A stretch of 64,000 nt of DNA from contig CP136066.1 of assembly GCA_032622095.1 (NCBI GenBank), positions 42,917,835 through 42,981,834 on the forward strand, in the 5' to 3' direction. The notes beneath the pieces are model-generated. The model saw only the letters and a program-made list of their open reading frames with translations. It was not told the origin of the DNA and ran no database searches. The translations under genes and the position numbers were made by a program. Shown in pieces: positions 33,571 through 47,000 of this stretch (the first letter of the stretch is position 1; each line of letters opens with the position of its first letter). Origin of the DNA: Siphonodentalium dalli (Eukaryota > Mollusca > Scaphopoda > Gadilida > Siphonodentaliidae).

Positions 33571-34830
33571 ATTTTATCAGTGCTTTTTACATTGAATCTG
33601 CCCATGGTGGACAAGCAGTGACAGTGTGACTGGCTAAATCGATAGAAAATCTGAGTCCGGTTATAATGATACCAATATCTCATTTTCGCGCCAAAATGGA
33701 CATAGAACCTTTTGGTTTCCACGCGACGAATTGGAATACACTTGTTCTGTGCAGATATGATATAAGTCGTCATCTCAGCTCCGGCCTGACTATACAGGGT
33801 TTTGTTGAACCGCCGATTTATATACCCCAGGATGCCATTTGCTGGTGATAAAACGTAAATATGATATTAATTATAAAAACGTATACACATAATTTACATA
33901 GCTGTGCGAGTGCTTCTCGCCAATAGAAATTTCGAAAAAGATATCATCACTCTCGTAATTATATGATTTTGTTTAGTTCGACGATATCGATACACCGGGA
34001 CGAAACAATCAATTAGGCCATCGGGTCTCCAGTTTAAATTTGTATGTGTTATAAAGAGCTTACTTCTGGTAAATATATTCAGATTCATAGAGAGCGTAAC
34101 AAAACAATGTCAATGTGGGTTTATTTGTGTTGTTTAGCTGAAATAGGCTCCTTTCTGAAACCGTTATTTGGCGGCGTTGGGCTTTCATCCCATCAACAAA
34201 GAGAATTGTGGTTTCTACGAGCGCTGTGTGCACATATCGATCTTTTACTCAATTTGTTTTTGTTTGCCCCCCCCCCCCCCGAAAAATTAATTACAAAAAC
34301 GTATACGCATACAATTTACATACCTGTGTGAGTGCTTCTCGCTAGATATCATCACTATCGTGTATATAAATTGTGTTTCTAAAATGAGCCATGCCTGTTC
34401 CATAAAGCTTCCAATCGTTTGAATGCTAGTTTTGTAAACAAACACGCATAATCGCAACACGACGCATATTTTTGATGGTCAAAAGGCTGTATTTTTTATC
34501 GGTGGTTCCAATAATAACAAGGTTTGAAATATATATGAATGTATACAAGAGTAGATCTGTCTGTTCGCGATGTTTCTTCAAGACCCCTAGACCGATTTCA
34601 ATCAAATATGGTGTGACGGATGTTATAACAACGTTAGTTCTTTTAGTTTTTATTTATAAAAAAAACAATATTTTTATTTAAGAAAAAAAGGTTTCTGTTT
34701 TTATAATTAGCTGAAATAGGATCCCCTCTAAAACCTTTATTCGGCGGCGTTGGGCTTTCATCCCATCAACAAAGAGTCACGTGGTTCCTCCATGCGCTGT
34801 GTGCATATCGATCTTTTAAACAATTTGATT
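33571..34830 (+). repeat. Direct repeat pair TTGGGCTTTCATCCCATCAA
   Basis: A ~125-bp block (GCTGAAATAGG, GGCGGCGTTGGGCTTTCATC, CCATCAACAAAGAG, TATCGATCTTTTA) at 34136-34262 recurs at 34709-34830. A shorter pair (AAAACGTATAC, TGTGAGTGCTTCTCGC) is at 33876-33925 and 34294-34345. C14 run at 34267-34280. No gene seen. Confidence 0.75.
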
Positions 34831-36138
34831 TTTTTTTTAAATTAAACTTTTAATATTTTAATTTTGTTATATTGAACTCCTTGCTTATTTTAGTTATCAA
34901 TAAAATGTAAATCATCAGTATTTCGTTTTATTAAAGAAATAAATATAACAGTGAGGCGATACAGACAGTCATACATGAGGCACATACAGTATAGTTAAGA
35001 TACGTTCAATTATTGAATATTCTTGCACTTACTTCTGGGCGTTCCCAATGTGATCCAGGATTTTACTTGGGTCACTTTCTCGGTGGTGTCATAAAGGAAA
35101 GAATACGTGTATAACATATATTAGATGTGTGAAGGAATAAGACTGTTCTCTGTATAAATTTTATTCATCTGTAACATCATGTAGTAAGCAGCATGTGATG
35201 GTGAATGATACATAATTGTGAATCAATCATAGATGTCATAGAACGACCGAAGGCGTTGCTTATTAATTAGAGATTCCATGTTGGCAGATGTCAGGTATGT
35301 CTGAAGAGCCGGAACTAATTAAAGAGTAGATTAATGTTTGGTTTATATATACGCTAATGACTTATAGCGCCATTAGTATCTTCCTTTGTCTGTACTGACC
35401 GATGGGTGACTGGAATTGTTACATAAGACCTTCTTTCCTTTGTGGCTAGTATTGCATAACTCATAGGTCGCGGCCTCTCCGAGTATGACCTTGGCAATTT
35501 GGTTGGGGTCACTATAGTTCGATTATATTCTGTCTCCCCCATAGGTAAGATGGATATGTTTAGTATGTACTATCACGTCCCTTGAATAAGAAGGGGTAGG
35601 GTGCATTACTCTACAGATGTAGTTCAGTTATTTTAAAGATATAACTATATTGTTATTCGGTGGCGATTGCATGGGTAACAGAACTCCCATGTTCTTTAAG
35701 AAACATGTCAGGTTGTAAAATTATATAAAGATTTTAGTTTAGCGCAGATAATTTCATGCTCGGCTAATTGATGCTAGAGTTGAGAAACGTGCGTCACAAA
35801 CAATGCTAATACCAAAGCGTTAATCGAGGAGAGAAATATATGGGGATATTTGCAAGGGATCACCCTGTCGCAGTCCTTTGAATTTGGAAAACGTAGGTGC
35901 GCGATATATCGCTCGGAGCTTTTGGAATTTGCGCGCGTCTTTTTTGAGGGAGCACAATTCAAATTAACATCGATGAAATGATTACTGAATAAAGACAAAC
36001 ACAAGTATAATGATACACACATATAATTCCAAGTGTGGCAACAGAAACAGAAATAAAAACATATGTTTATATTGTACAATAGTCCACATGATAATAACAT
36101 CAACAATCCGGCATTCCCGATTAATCTGATCACGGTAA
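34831..36138. other. Intergenic, nothing recognised
   Basis: AT-rich; ORFs of 62-119 codons without recognisable domains. Confidence 0.4.
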
Positions 36139-36411
36139 TTAGTCGACTTCCGCGTCTGAGAGCGCATGCTCATCAGACTCGCTTAAAGCTTCGAACTCGG
36201 AAGTGGAATCCTAATCGCTACCGCAATCAGATTCACCGGAATCCGACGAGTCAACCCTATTTCGCTTTGATAGTATCGGAGATTCGTTACCAGGTTCGCT
36301 ATCAACGTCATCACTGCTGAGAGAGATACATGGTGAATAGTCTTGTCGGCGTTTAAACATTGGTGTGTTGTTTGTTAAAATATCACTGGTTGCAAATTCC
36401 GAGGTGCGCAA
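36139..36411 (-). pseudogene. Acidic Ser/Asp-rich ORF with an in-frame TAG
   Basis: 66 codons from an ATG at 36411 end with SDSGESDCGSD and a TAG at 36211-36213. The same frame then continues for 23 more codons with similar composition (EFEALSESDEHALSDAEVD) to TAA at 36139. Continued acidic, Ser-rich character across the stop suggests a longer protein interrupted by one nonsense change. Such acidic stretches are common at the N-termini of transposases, including piggyBac types, and in many nuclear proteins. No domain is recognisable. Could be chance. Confidence 0.35.
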
Positions 36412-36617
36412 TTGAAATTTTCAGGCGTGCGCATTTAATAACTAGCTGGTTTTTAGATCCGCGCCTCAAAATCAAAGGACTGCTGTCGACAGCCACGACA
36501 TTCTAAAAAACATTGTAGACACATAATATACCCACCTAACAGGAACATCCCTGGTCGCATGGAAGTTACCTTCGATATTTCTTAGACTGAGTATCGATCT
36601 ATTTTAACCTTACAAAT

Positions 36618-37079
36618 GTGACCCGCCATATCAAATCGAGTCGTAAGTCGGGATTTTTTTACCCTGTGCAAATGCATTCTCTTATATATGCGAGTCGACC
36701 ATAGGTCGCCTCGCATATATAAGAGAATGCATTGGCCTAACAATTTTTTATCATGTTTTTTAAATAAATGTTTCTTACAATTTTTTAGGACATAAAATAA
36801 AAAAAACATCCATTACCCTGCAGGGAGTCCCACACATATATAGAAGCATATAGAAGAGTGTCGTCTGCTCATGTTTGTCTGGAGCTCTGTATGGGTGAAA
36901 TTATAAAATTGTTAAAGAATACAAGAACAAATTATTAAAATTGTAAAAAATTGTTATGCCAATGCATTCTCTTATATATGCGAAGCGACCTATGGTCGAC
37001 TCGCATATATAAGAGAATGCATTGGCACAGGGTAAAAAAAATCCCGACTTACGACTGGATTGAATATGGCGGGTCACAA
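36618..37079. mobile_element. Foldback MITE holding two inverted hairpin modules
   Basis: Ends are GTGACCCGCCATAT / ATATGGCGGGTCAC, followed inward by CGTAAGTCGGGATTTTTTT and ACCCTGTGC. Hairpin modules lie at ~36655-36747 (inverted) and ~36945-37035 (direct). The flanks read AAAT on both sides, a possible 4-bp target duplication. The interior, with ACCCTGCAGGGAG and ATATATAGAAGCATATA, is shared with 38223-38494. Confidence 0.8.
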
Positions 37080-37804
37080 ATGTCCGTGTACATTTAACCT
37101 CACAGATATTATGGTCAGTTGGAATGTCTTATTACCCAAAGTAATTAGCATTCCTCTGACCCCTGCGTTGTCCACCGCAGTGTGGTATGTCAACGAGTTT
37201 CAGCGAGGCATTCCAAGGATGATATAAAACCATGGGTGAATTGAGAACTCGGGGGAGACCTGAGATTGGAGCATCGCTCCTCATGACCCGTGGATATTCA
37301 CCATACATTCCCGACTCTGCACACTCAATGGCTTATTTGTGCGAAATACAGCAAAATACCGAAGATTTCAAAACGTTCAATAAGCAATTGTGTATTGTTC
37401 TTGAAGAATACAAACCGATTACGTCAACAACGTCATTGGCGACGTCAACCGTAACAGACAATTTCTTCACTAAATTATTAGATATAGTCTACATTAAGCA
37501 CACGTTTGTTCAATTAAATACACAATATAGACCTAAATTTTAGTATAGCACAAGCTACAACCATCAGGGTGGGCAATAAACATAGAACAACACAGATGTT
37601 TGAACATGTTAACGTTGTTACACTCGTTTGTCGTCACGCGAGGTAAAATTCGAACCTCCGGTTCTCGTTTTACCATCGCGTCACAACAAATTCGTGCAAT
37701 AACGTTATCATGTTCGCACACTTGTGTCGTTCTATCTATCTACACGCTTGCTGGTCTCCATCTGTATATCTATATTATCCGCTGTTGTTCGCATATTGTT
37801 GTGC
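37080..37804. other. Upstream flank of the cysteine-rich gene
   Basis: A 103-codon ORF at 37232-37543 (plus) has no recognisable domain and no supporting context. A short stem (GTAAAATTCGAACCTCCGG / CCGGTTCTCGTTTTAC) lies near 37645-37675. Otherwise nothing. Confidence 0.4.
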
Positions 37805-37814
37805 TATATAAAAT
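37805..37814 (+). promoter_or_regulatory. TATA-box candidate for the cysteine-rich gene
   Basis: TATATAAAAT lies 198 bp before the ATG of exon 1; initiation ~30 bp downstream would leave a 5' UTR of about 175 nt. A second, weaker candidate (TTATATAAC) is near 37911. Confidence 0.4.
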
Positions 37815-38011
37815 ACAGAAATAATCTCCACTTTGAGGTCGTCATATTCATTCGTGCAATTGCCACCAAACGATCATATAGGCCCAGGTTGTTACAAACG
37901 CCATTATATAACATTGTGATAAGTCAAATAATTAATAAAAATGATGTTCATTACCAATAACGTCTTCTCGTATTGCACGATCTATCTTTCTAGTGATTAT
38001 CATAAAGAAAC

Positions 38012-38078
38012 ATGACGAACAAGGTGGTGCTCGCGGTACTTGTGATGGCCGTATTTGTTGCCGGCATATCATGTGCAT
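38012..38078 (+). CDS. Exon 1: signal peptide
   Basis: ATG at 38012 preceded by AAAGAAAC. Encodes 22 residues (MTNKVVLAVL...GISCA) and one base of the next codon, then donor GTAAGT at 38079. Charged N-terminus, hydrophobic core and small residues at the end fit a cleavable signal peptide. Intron phase 1. Confidence 0.88.
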
Positions 38079-41000
38079 GTAAGTACGTAACAGTGTAGCG
38101 GCCACACCGCAGATGTTTATCGAGATGACCATGTACATGTAAGAATGATGTGTTGCCATTGTGAAAGATCGTCTTGTGACTCACGCAAACATTTTCGCCT
38201 ACAGGTGCATGGTCTTCATTTTATAAATGTTTCTTACAATTTTTAGGACATAAAATAAAAAACATCCATTACCCTGCAGGGAGCCCCACACATATATAGA
38301 AGCATATATAAGAGTGTCGTCTGTTCATGTTTGTCTGGGGCTCTGTATGGGTGAAATTATAAAATTGTTGAAGAATATAAGAAAAAATTATTAAAATTAT
38401 AAAAAATTGTTAGGCCAATGCATTCTCTTATATATGCGAGGCGACCTATGGTCGACTCGCATATATAAGAGAATGCATTGGCACAGGGTAAAAAACTAAT
38501 CTGAAACGGCGAAAAAGTTACTTTGTCTGCATGCAACTAATGTGGGGAGCACACGGAAATGTTAGATTTTAGAATGAGTAGAATTTTCGGTACCCCTTCC
38601 AAAATAAGTTTTGGGCTTATACTGATACATTATGTCTCATTTGCCGGGATTTATTGAATTTTTCTTAAGGTAATAAACAGCTAACCATGAACAGAAAGAC
38701 AAATACTTTATATCACCACCATTTGTGTTATATGCATCAGGCATCGCGAAAATCCACAAAAGCATTCGCCAGGTTTACGGTTTGCGCTCAGAAATACACA
38801 TAATATTATTCGCTTTTGAATTTTTCTCAGTATCTAAATAGGTCGATAAAATATCTGAACTACCTTTCTACGAACATTATGTAACCCAAAAAGACGATTG
38901 AAGTAACCAGAAATACAACTATGAATACGGTGTTTGGGTCCCAAATACAAAACAGCCATTCGCGTGACACGGAACAGAAAAGAACGTTCCGTTGTAGTCT
39001 ATTCCTGATATGGTAGCAACAAAAGAGCGTTTGTCTGACATCTGGCGAAAAGTTGAAAACTGCTGAAAAATGGCTGTGACTTTGGCAAGTGTTTTTTTCC
39101 CATATCATATGAATCCGGTATATCAATAGTTCGTTTATTTGTCGAGCTATCGTATCTGTCGCTCCAAATTACGTAAACAATATTTGGAGGTTCGAATGAG
39201 CCATGTCTGTTTAATGGTTTAAACATACTTATTTGCTCAAGCACACATGTGTGTAAACGAAGTACAAAAGACAAAGGTGATTGGAGGAAAAGTATTCAAC
39301 ACTTTGAGTTCCCTTCCTCTTCTCACAATTTGCAATATTTCTGTTGTAAAACTAGCCCCATTTATTTTACCTGGAATGTGATAAGAAATGTATTGAACCT
39401 GTCTTACAATTGCCTTGATGGATACTTGTTGATTACGAAGATGCGCGAACATAACTACATAATACACGCACAACAACGCAAATGTAATGTTTATTGCATG
39501 AGTATTACCATGGATACACGCGCGTGTAAAATACACATTTGACATTTAATATTTATATTTTTAATTTAGCTGTGTGCACAGAAGGTGTTTATAATTGCCT
39601 TATAAGCCCATGCTCCAACAACAAGTGCCCAAAAGGAACCACATGCAGGTGAGTTTTGAGTATATCGAGAACAATAAATTTGTTGCTATGATTACGTGAT
39701 ATGATTCACACTGAAGAAAACAAGTTAGTGACTAATTTAGGTTAGTCAAACGTTTGTCACAAGGATGACTAACTTAGCTTAGACAAACTGACAAAGACAG
39801 GACAGGACGATTAAGACACGGTTAGTCAAAACGACTGATTGGGTCATTAAACTTGAATTTTGTTAGAAGGTAACAATGCAATTTGGTGGTAATGGTATGC
39901 AAATTGTTCCAATACTCACACAAGTGATATATACAAAATAATGGTTCCGAGTTGAAAGCACGACAAGCTATTCCTTTATTATGTCAGCTCTTGCGATCAG
40001 CCAATCAGCGTCGATAAATGGTGACGGTACATGTATATGAACCCATATTAGGCCAGTCACCCCATATGAAATCAATATTAGGTGCTTATCCACCATCTTG
40101 TTTTTTCAGAAACTCAGTCGCCTCGGGAATATCATTTGGTGTATCTTGGCGTCAAGAAATGTGATATCTGTCGGAAATCATGTTCTCTTAATCTAAAGGC
40201 GTAGCATGTACCTAAATCTGCATGCGATATATTTGAGGAATTCTAAAGACTCATAAATTAACTATCAAACTCAACAAGTTGTCCTACTTCTGGTGATTAG
40301 CCATTGACTCAAGGTGTTGACGTTCAACGCCAATGGCGCGTCACTGTGACGTTACATAAGTTACTGGCCATAGACGACACATTTAACTTACCAAATTAAA
40401 ATCAATTACAGCAACGATTAATTAAATGGATATGTTGGATTTTGTCCATATAAAACCGAGGGCGAATTAATATCACATTTTATTGAAACTAAGAAAATAT
40501 CCAACGCACTTTACAATATATATTTGTTGTTTATTTAAAAGAATATAAACACCAAATCATTATATTTCCGAATTTCTAACTGCTGCATTTACAACTGATA
40601 ATGTCGATCTATCCCTTCCTACAACCAGTTTTATATAAATCCTTGGGAACAAAATAATAAATATGAATCGATGACTCCTGGAAACGCTTCTATCAATTAA
40701 TATTGATTTTATTTAGAATTGTCTGGTTCCAAAACCGCATCCAATTTGAGACATTTTACGGTTTGCGAAATGTTCAGATCGTAGCAAGAGGGATCTCTAT
40801 CTCTATTTTAGATCGCACGAAAGTTTCATGACGGTCTATTCTAAAAATAGTAAGGAAATATGTCCAAATTAATTATCGCATTATAAAGAAAATATCGATA
40901 TAAAATCACAATTTATCAACAGAACTTCCGGACTTGTGTCTTCGACTCATATTTAGTATTGTATACCGCATAAATTATATAAAGCGTATTTAGGAAGAGA

Positions 41001-44000
41001 TAATCCATCATCAAAACTTAGATTATCGTGGGACACGCACCGTATCGATAGTTAGGTACAGGTACATATTAATTGGGTTTACAATTAACAGAAACGCCTG
41101 TGGTGTCAACATATACTAAGGTGACCCAGACTTGAAGCACGCCAGGGGGTCCTGGGTCCTGGTCCATGGACATTTTTGAAGAAAAAAATAGGTTCAATTT
41201 GATGATGCACTTTGGGCGGTTTTGGTTGTCATATATTGGAGGTAGACTAGATTCAAAATTTGGCAGTATATTATTAAACTATTACACCCTAAATCTAGTT
41301 GGATAAGAAGTTATCCAACAGTCAATCAACAGTTGTATGCCCACAGCACATATCGACGTTGTGTGAAAAGTTGCATGACAATTTTGTTGGATATACTTTT
41401 ACACAACGTTGCATATATATTTACTACCAACGGTTGTATGTTAATTATACAATGTGGTGGATGAAATTTCACACAACACTCAATCAACGTCAATTGCCCA
41501 CAGCACCTATCTACGTTTATTGAACTGTTGGGTAGAGTTGGATGACATTTGTTGATTGGAAAGTTTATCTAACGTCGATTGGAAAGACGGGGCAAGACGT
41601 CGTGGATAGCTTTGCCGGTATAGTATACCTTTGTTATAATTATTCTTTGTACGATACACTGATTATGTAGGCTGTATGTGTTGAGTGTATGAGTGTAGTA
41701 CTTTAGTCAAATTAGTGCCGTCAGCAGTTGTGTAAATTTTGTAAACTTCAAAATTTGGCAAATATAAATAAATATACACTCAATACATAAAGCCTACATA
41801 ATCAGTGTATCGTACAAAGAATAATTATAACAAAGGTATACTATACCGGCAAAGCTATCCACGACGTATTGCCCCATTTTCCAGTCGCTCAGGAGTTTTT
41901 TCACGCAGTCGTCCATCTTGTTTTGAAATATTTGGAGCCAAAAACTCGCATGCCCGCCCGCACCGGAAACGCGCTGCTATTGGATGACCCGTCCACGTGG
42001 CGGTTTTATCCAATGTGGTATGAAAGTAATACCACATAAGACAGTTCACGCAATCAGTTGTGTACATCGTACTAAACTGTTGGATAATAAGTACACAACA
42101 AATTCGCACCCAACGAGTTGTATACAACGTTCATCCAACTAGATTTAGGGTGTATATACAACTATGAGGTACTGATACAATTGGTGAAACAAATGTGCAG
42201 ACACATGTCATATATGCCCCCCCCCCCGACTACGTCGCCTCTGACTAGTTTTGTCATGTTATTCTGACAAGCACCGCCATCCACCTGTGAAAAAAACCGC
42301 AGCACTCAATAAGCGATAGCTCTGACAGCTAAATAAAGTCCCCAAGCCAATAATTCACCGAAATGAATACCTGTAAAAACAGACAAAGTAAGTGGTGAGT
42401 AAGGTTTCAAGTTTCAAGGACCTCGGTCCTTAGAATGTCTGTTTAAGTAACCGTGTTATCCGAATGGGAGCTAACAATATTATTAAGTAGGATGGTATTG
42501 ATGTTACATTTGGTGCATGATAAGCTATGCGAGAAACGGTCCAAGGTGAATAGACAGATTGTGCAAAAGGATATCATAGTAAGCTTTTAGAAAGTGGTGA
42601 TCCAGTTTAAACCTATAGCAATATGTTCTGTTAATGGTAATTCATAATGGATTTTCTCAAAATCAGTCAGGAATATCTTTGTGAAATTTGGTACAAGCGA
42701 TTATTGTCAAATAATATGTAAGAATAACCGCATTTACTGGCATTTACTGGCATTTATGGCATATTAAAATGTCACTGCTTTTTTTAAAGTCCTGTTCATA
42801 TGACCATGATATAATATATGAAGATCATGAGGGGAGACTTATTTTTTCTTAATTCGTGAACTTCTATTAGAAAGGCAACTACGATAAATAATATTATATA
42901 TTTGAGAATGTTCATGTCATGCCTCTTGATCAATTGGGCTGAGATTAGTTCTGGGTCATGGGTTCCCAACCAAGTAAGAGCTTATCGTGGTCTTATTCCA
43001 GTTGATTGTTTCATGTTTGAGTGGCCACACTGCATATCAACATTTGTTTTCAATGAGCTGAAATATTTGTGACTGCGTAATTCTTCATTATAATATATGG
43101 GGTATGATTCAATTAAAAATATAAGCAGTTTTGGGTACCGAATGCGACAAAACAGAAAATAATATTGTCAACCTCTCAAATGTATTAAAATCCGTTGTTG
43201 TTGTCGTCTTTTAATAATTGCTCATATACAATGAAGATGATGATATGTGAATGTCAATATATTGTTCGCCAAATAAATCCAGCGAAATTCTTTGTTGAAA
43301 ATATCTTACCATTTTTGGCTGGATTTATGGAAAACGTGCGTCTCCGGTGTTGAGTGGGTCACCCTGAATCACTCTCCCCAAAATAGATCCATCGGTGTTG
43401 AGTGTTTTGCTTATCTTTACGTATATATATAACAGTGGGTAAAGATCACATCACTATATTGCACGATTATGTGGGCCGGTTTCGCGATAAACTTTAATTA
43501 ACCATCCAGGGAAAATGGGATGATTGTTAGAGAATTACGTTTATGTGCATATTGTAAATTTCCTTTAGGCATAATTGAATTCCGCTTAAGCGTCGTAATC
43601 GTAATTGAATTATACTTAAATGTATTTCATCTTCAAGCTTTAACGTAATTCAATTATGATTAAGCTTAATTCCGATACCCTTTCTCAAAGTTGAAAGGGG
43701 TGAAAACGTTGACATTTGTCTGGCATTGAGTTAAAATAATTCTTCTAAGTCATTGGTCGGACAAAATGCTGTCGTTTTAGATGATACCATATTGTCCAAC
43801 GTAAGACAAATAGAGAACCCAATTACGCTTAAGCGTAATTCAATTATACTTATTAAGCATATATTACTCTAACGTGTAACCTAATTATACCTACAGGGTA
43901 ATTGGCTAATACATGGGAATTTGGTTTCCCATATTGCCTGTATTTCTTTAAAAAATACATAATGTCAGAGCTTCAAAATTAACTCATGTTTTGATTTGTG

Positions 44001-47000
44001 AAATATGATATCTGCGGGCGTACATACAGCAGATCAGTAACATGATCAACGAATCGACGTGACTTCTATTTCTGTTACAGGGACCACTATTGTGGAGGTT
44101 GCCGATATTTCTGCGAAAGAGGTAACTATGGGTCATTCATTTGTTTCATATATTATGTTGAGTATAAAAGGAGATGGCCTCATTAATGGTAGGATTTAGT
44201 GTACAGTACCCTTTAAGTCAACTGGAATCCGTAATTACATTGCTCTGTCAACAGAAACAATAGTCAATGCCAAATACATTGACACCATTGAAGTTCAGAT
44301 CTCGGGTATGTGTGCTCGCATAGCAGAAATTTGGTTGAATATTTCAACGACACGGTATATCGTGAATTATGCTGCCTATATTGGATACCGAACGAGGTAG
44401 TTATTACGCCCTCTAAGGGTGTATATTGGCAAGCATATCTGGCCCAACTGTAGGAGGTAATAGACTAAATGTGATTAAAAACGTACTCGGTATGTGCGTA
44501 CTAGGATGGACTCAATGTGCTTAGAAACGTACTCGGTATTTGCGTACTTGAACCAAGTAAGATTGACAATTTTGGCCTGATCATTATTCTGCATGTATCA
44601 TGCACCATTCAGACCTCTATTTCAATAGGTGATGGACTAAATGTGATAAAAAAGGTACTCGGTATTTGCGTACTTTGATGGACTAAATGTGATTAGAAAC
44701 GTACTCGGTATTTGAACCATGTAACGAAGATTGACAATTTTGGCCTGAATATTATTCTGCTATTTCATGCACTATTCAGGCCTATCGTTCAATATAAATA
44801 AGATACATGCCAGCTGAAAACAATTTCGTACAAGATAATCGCGACATTAACAGTTTAGTGTATTTGCCGCGAGCTGGCAGCGGTGTGTGGTTATTGGTGC
44901 AATGAGAAAATGCCTGAAAACAATTATGTGCACACTTGTCACTGTTTGTGTTAATTGGAGAGTTGTCTGTGTTGCCGAGTCGAGAAAGCATTAAGCGTTA
45001 TTATTGGTAATGTGAGTGCTTCTAAGTGTTTGTTATTCACAACTTATATAACTGTCAGTACATTCCAAGCTCGGTAATCTGCAGCCACGAACGTCGGGCT
45101 GCTGTAATGTCCCTTATAAGTCGGGCTGCTTTAAGTGTAATGTCCCTTATAAGTCGGGCTGCGTTAAGTGTAATGTCCCTAAGAAGACTGGCTGCTTTAA
45201 GTGTAATGTCCCTTATAAGTCGAACTGCGTTAAGTGTAATGTCCCTTATAAGTCGGGCTGCTTTAAGTGTAATGTCCCTTATAAGTCGGGCTGCTTTAAG
45301 TGTAATGTCCCTAAGAAGACTGGCTGCTTTAAGTGTAATGTCCCTTATAAGTCGAACTGCGTTAAGTGTAATGTCCCTTATAAGTCGGGCTGCTTTAAGT
45401 GTAATTCCCCTTATAAGTCGGGCTGCTTTAAGTGTAATTCCCCTTATAAGTCGGACTGCGTTAAGTGTAATGTCCCTTATAAGTCAGGCTGCTTTAAGTG
45501 TAATGTCCCTAATAAGTCGGGCTGCCTTAAGTGTAATGACTCGTATAAGTCGAGCTGTTTTAAGTATAATGACTCGTATAAGTCGGGCTGCTTTAAGTAT
45601 AATGACTCGAATAAGTCGGGCTGCTTTAAGTGTAATGTCCCTTATAAGTCGAACTGCTTTAAGTGTAATGTCCCTTATCAGTCGGACTGCGTTAAGTGTA
45701 ATGTCCCTTATAAGTCGGGCAGCTTTAAGTATAATGTCCATTATAAGTCGGGCCGCTTTAAGTATAATGTCCCTTATACGTCGGGCTGCTTTAAGTATAA
45801 TGTCCCTTATAAGTCGGGCTGCTTTAAGTATAATGTCCATATAAGTCGAGCTGCTTTAAGTGTAATGGCCCTTATAAGTCGAACTGCTTTAAGTGTAATG
45901 TCCCTTATAAGTCGGGCTGCTTTAAGTATAATGTCCCTTATAAGTCGGGCTGCTTTAAGTATAATGTCCCATATAATTCGAGCTGCTTTAAGTGTAATGT
46001 CCCTTATTAGTCGGGCTGCTTTAAGTATAATGTCCCTTATAAGTCGAGCTGCTTTAAGTATAATGTCCCTTATAAGTCGGGATGCTTTAAGTATAATGTA
46101 CATTATAAGTCAGGCTGCTGTAAGTGTAATGTCCCTTATAAGTCGAGCTGCTTTAAGTTTAATGTCCCTTATAAGTCGGACTGCTTTAAGTATAATGGCC
46201 CTTATAAGTCGAGCTGCCTTAAGTGTAATGTCCCTAATAAGTTGGGCTGCTTTAAGTGTAACGTCCCTGATAAGTCGAGCTGCTTTAAGTGTAATGTCCT
46301 TTATAAGTCGGGCTGCTTTAAGTTTAATGTCCCTTATAAGTCGGGCTGCTTTAAGTGTAATGTCCCTTATAAGTCGGGCTGCTTTAAGTGTAATGTCCCT
46401 TATAAGTCGAGCTGCTTTAAGTGTAATGTCCCTTATAAGTCGGACTGCTTTAAGTGTAATGTCCCTTATATATCGGGCTGCTTTAAGTATAATGTCCCTT
46501 ATAAGTCGGGCTGCTTTAAGTATAATGTCCCTTATAAGTCGGGCTGCTTTAAGTATGATGTCCCTCATAAGTCGGGCTGCTTTAAGTATAATATCCCTTA
46601 TAAGTCGGGCTGCTGTAAGTATAATGTACCTTATAAGTCAGGCTGCTGTAAGTGTAATGTCCCTTATAAGTCGAGCTGCTTTAAGTGTAATGTCCCTTAT
46701 AAGGCGGGCTGTTGTAAGTGTAATGTCCTTTATAAGTCGAGCTGCTTTAAGTATAATGTCCCTTATAAGTCGGGCTGCTTTAAGTATACTGTCCCTTATA
46801 AGTCGGGCTGCTTTAAGTATAATGTCCATTATAAGTCGGGCTGCCTTAAGTGTAATGCCCCTTATAAGTTCACAACACGAGAGCAAACAATCTATCAATA
46901 AATATACAAGATCCCAATAGTTGTCCATTGAATTATAGTTTAATACACATTCTATATAATTACATTTACATAGCCTGTCTGTGTTACACTAAATCCTGTT

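Larger units (their letters stand above)
39649..44080 (+). other. Intron 2
   Basis: GTGAGT...TTCTGTTACAG, 4432 bp. Holds the foldback at 41283-42154, a CGTAATTCAATTA-rich patch at 43540-43870 and a family fragment (GTGTTGAGTGTTTTGCTTAT) near 43390. The segment at 40655-40725 (ATATGAATCGATGACTCCTG...ATTAATATTGATTTTATTT) recurs in intron 3 at 48073-48140. Confidence 0.75.

Noticed and set aside
37232-37543. 103-codon ORF upstream of the cysteine-rich gene
   Set aside because: No domain, signal peptide or splice context; plausible chance ORF.
37640-37680. tRNA-like TTCGAA arm
   Set aside because: A short stem with TTCGAA is present, but no cloverleaf or acceptor stem could be built around it.
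45026-46928. Long ORFs (272, 351 and 219 codons; minus-strand 96-152 codons), one of them cysteine-rich
   Set aside because: All lie inside the 33-bp minisatellite. The unit is divisible by three, so frames stay open by construction, on both strands at once.
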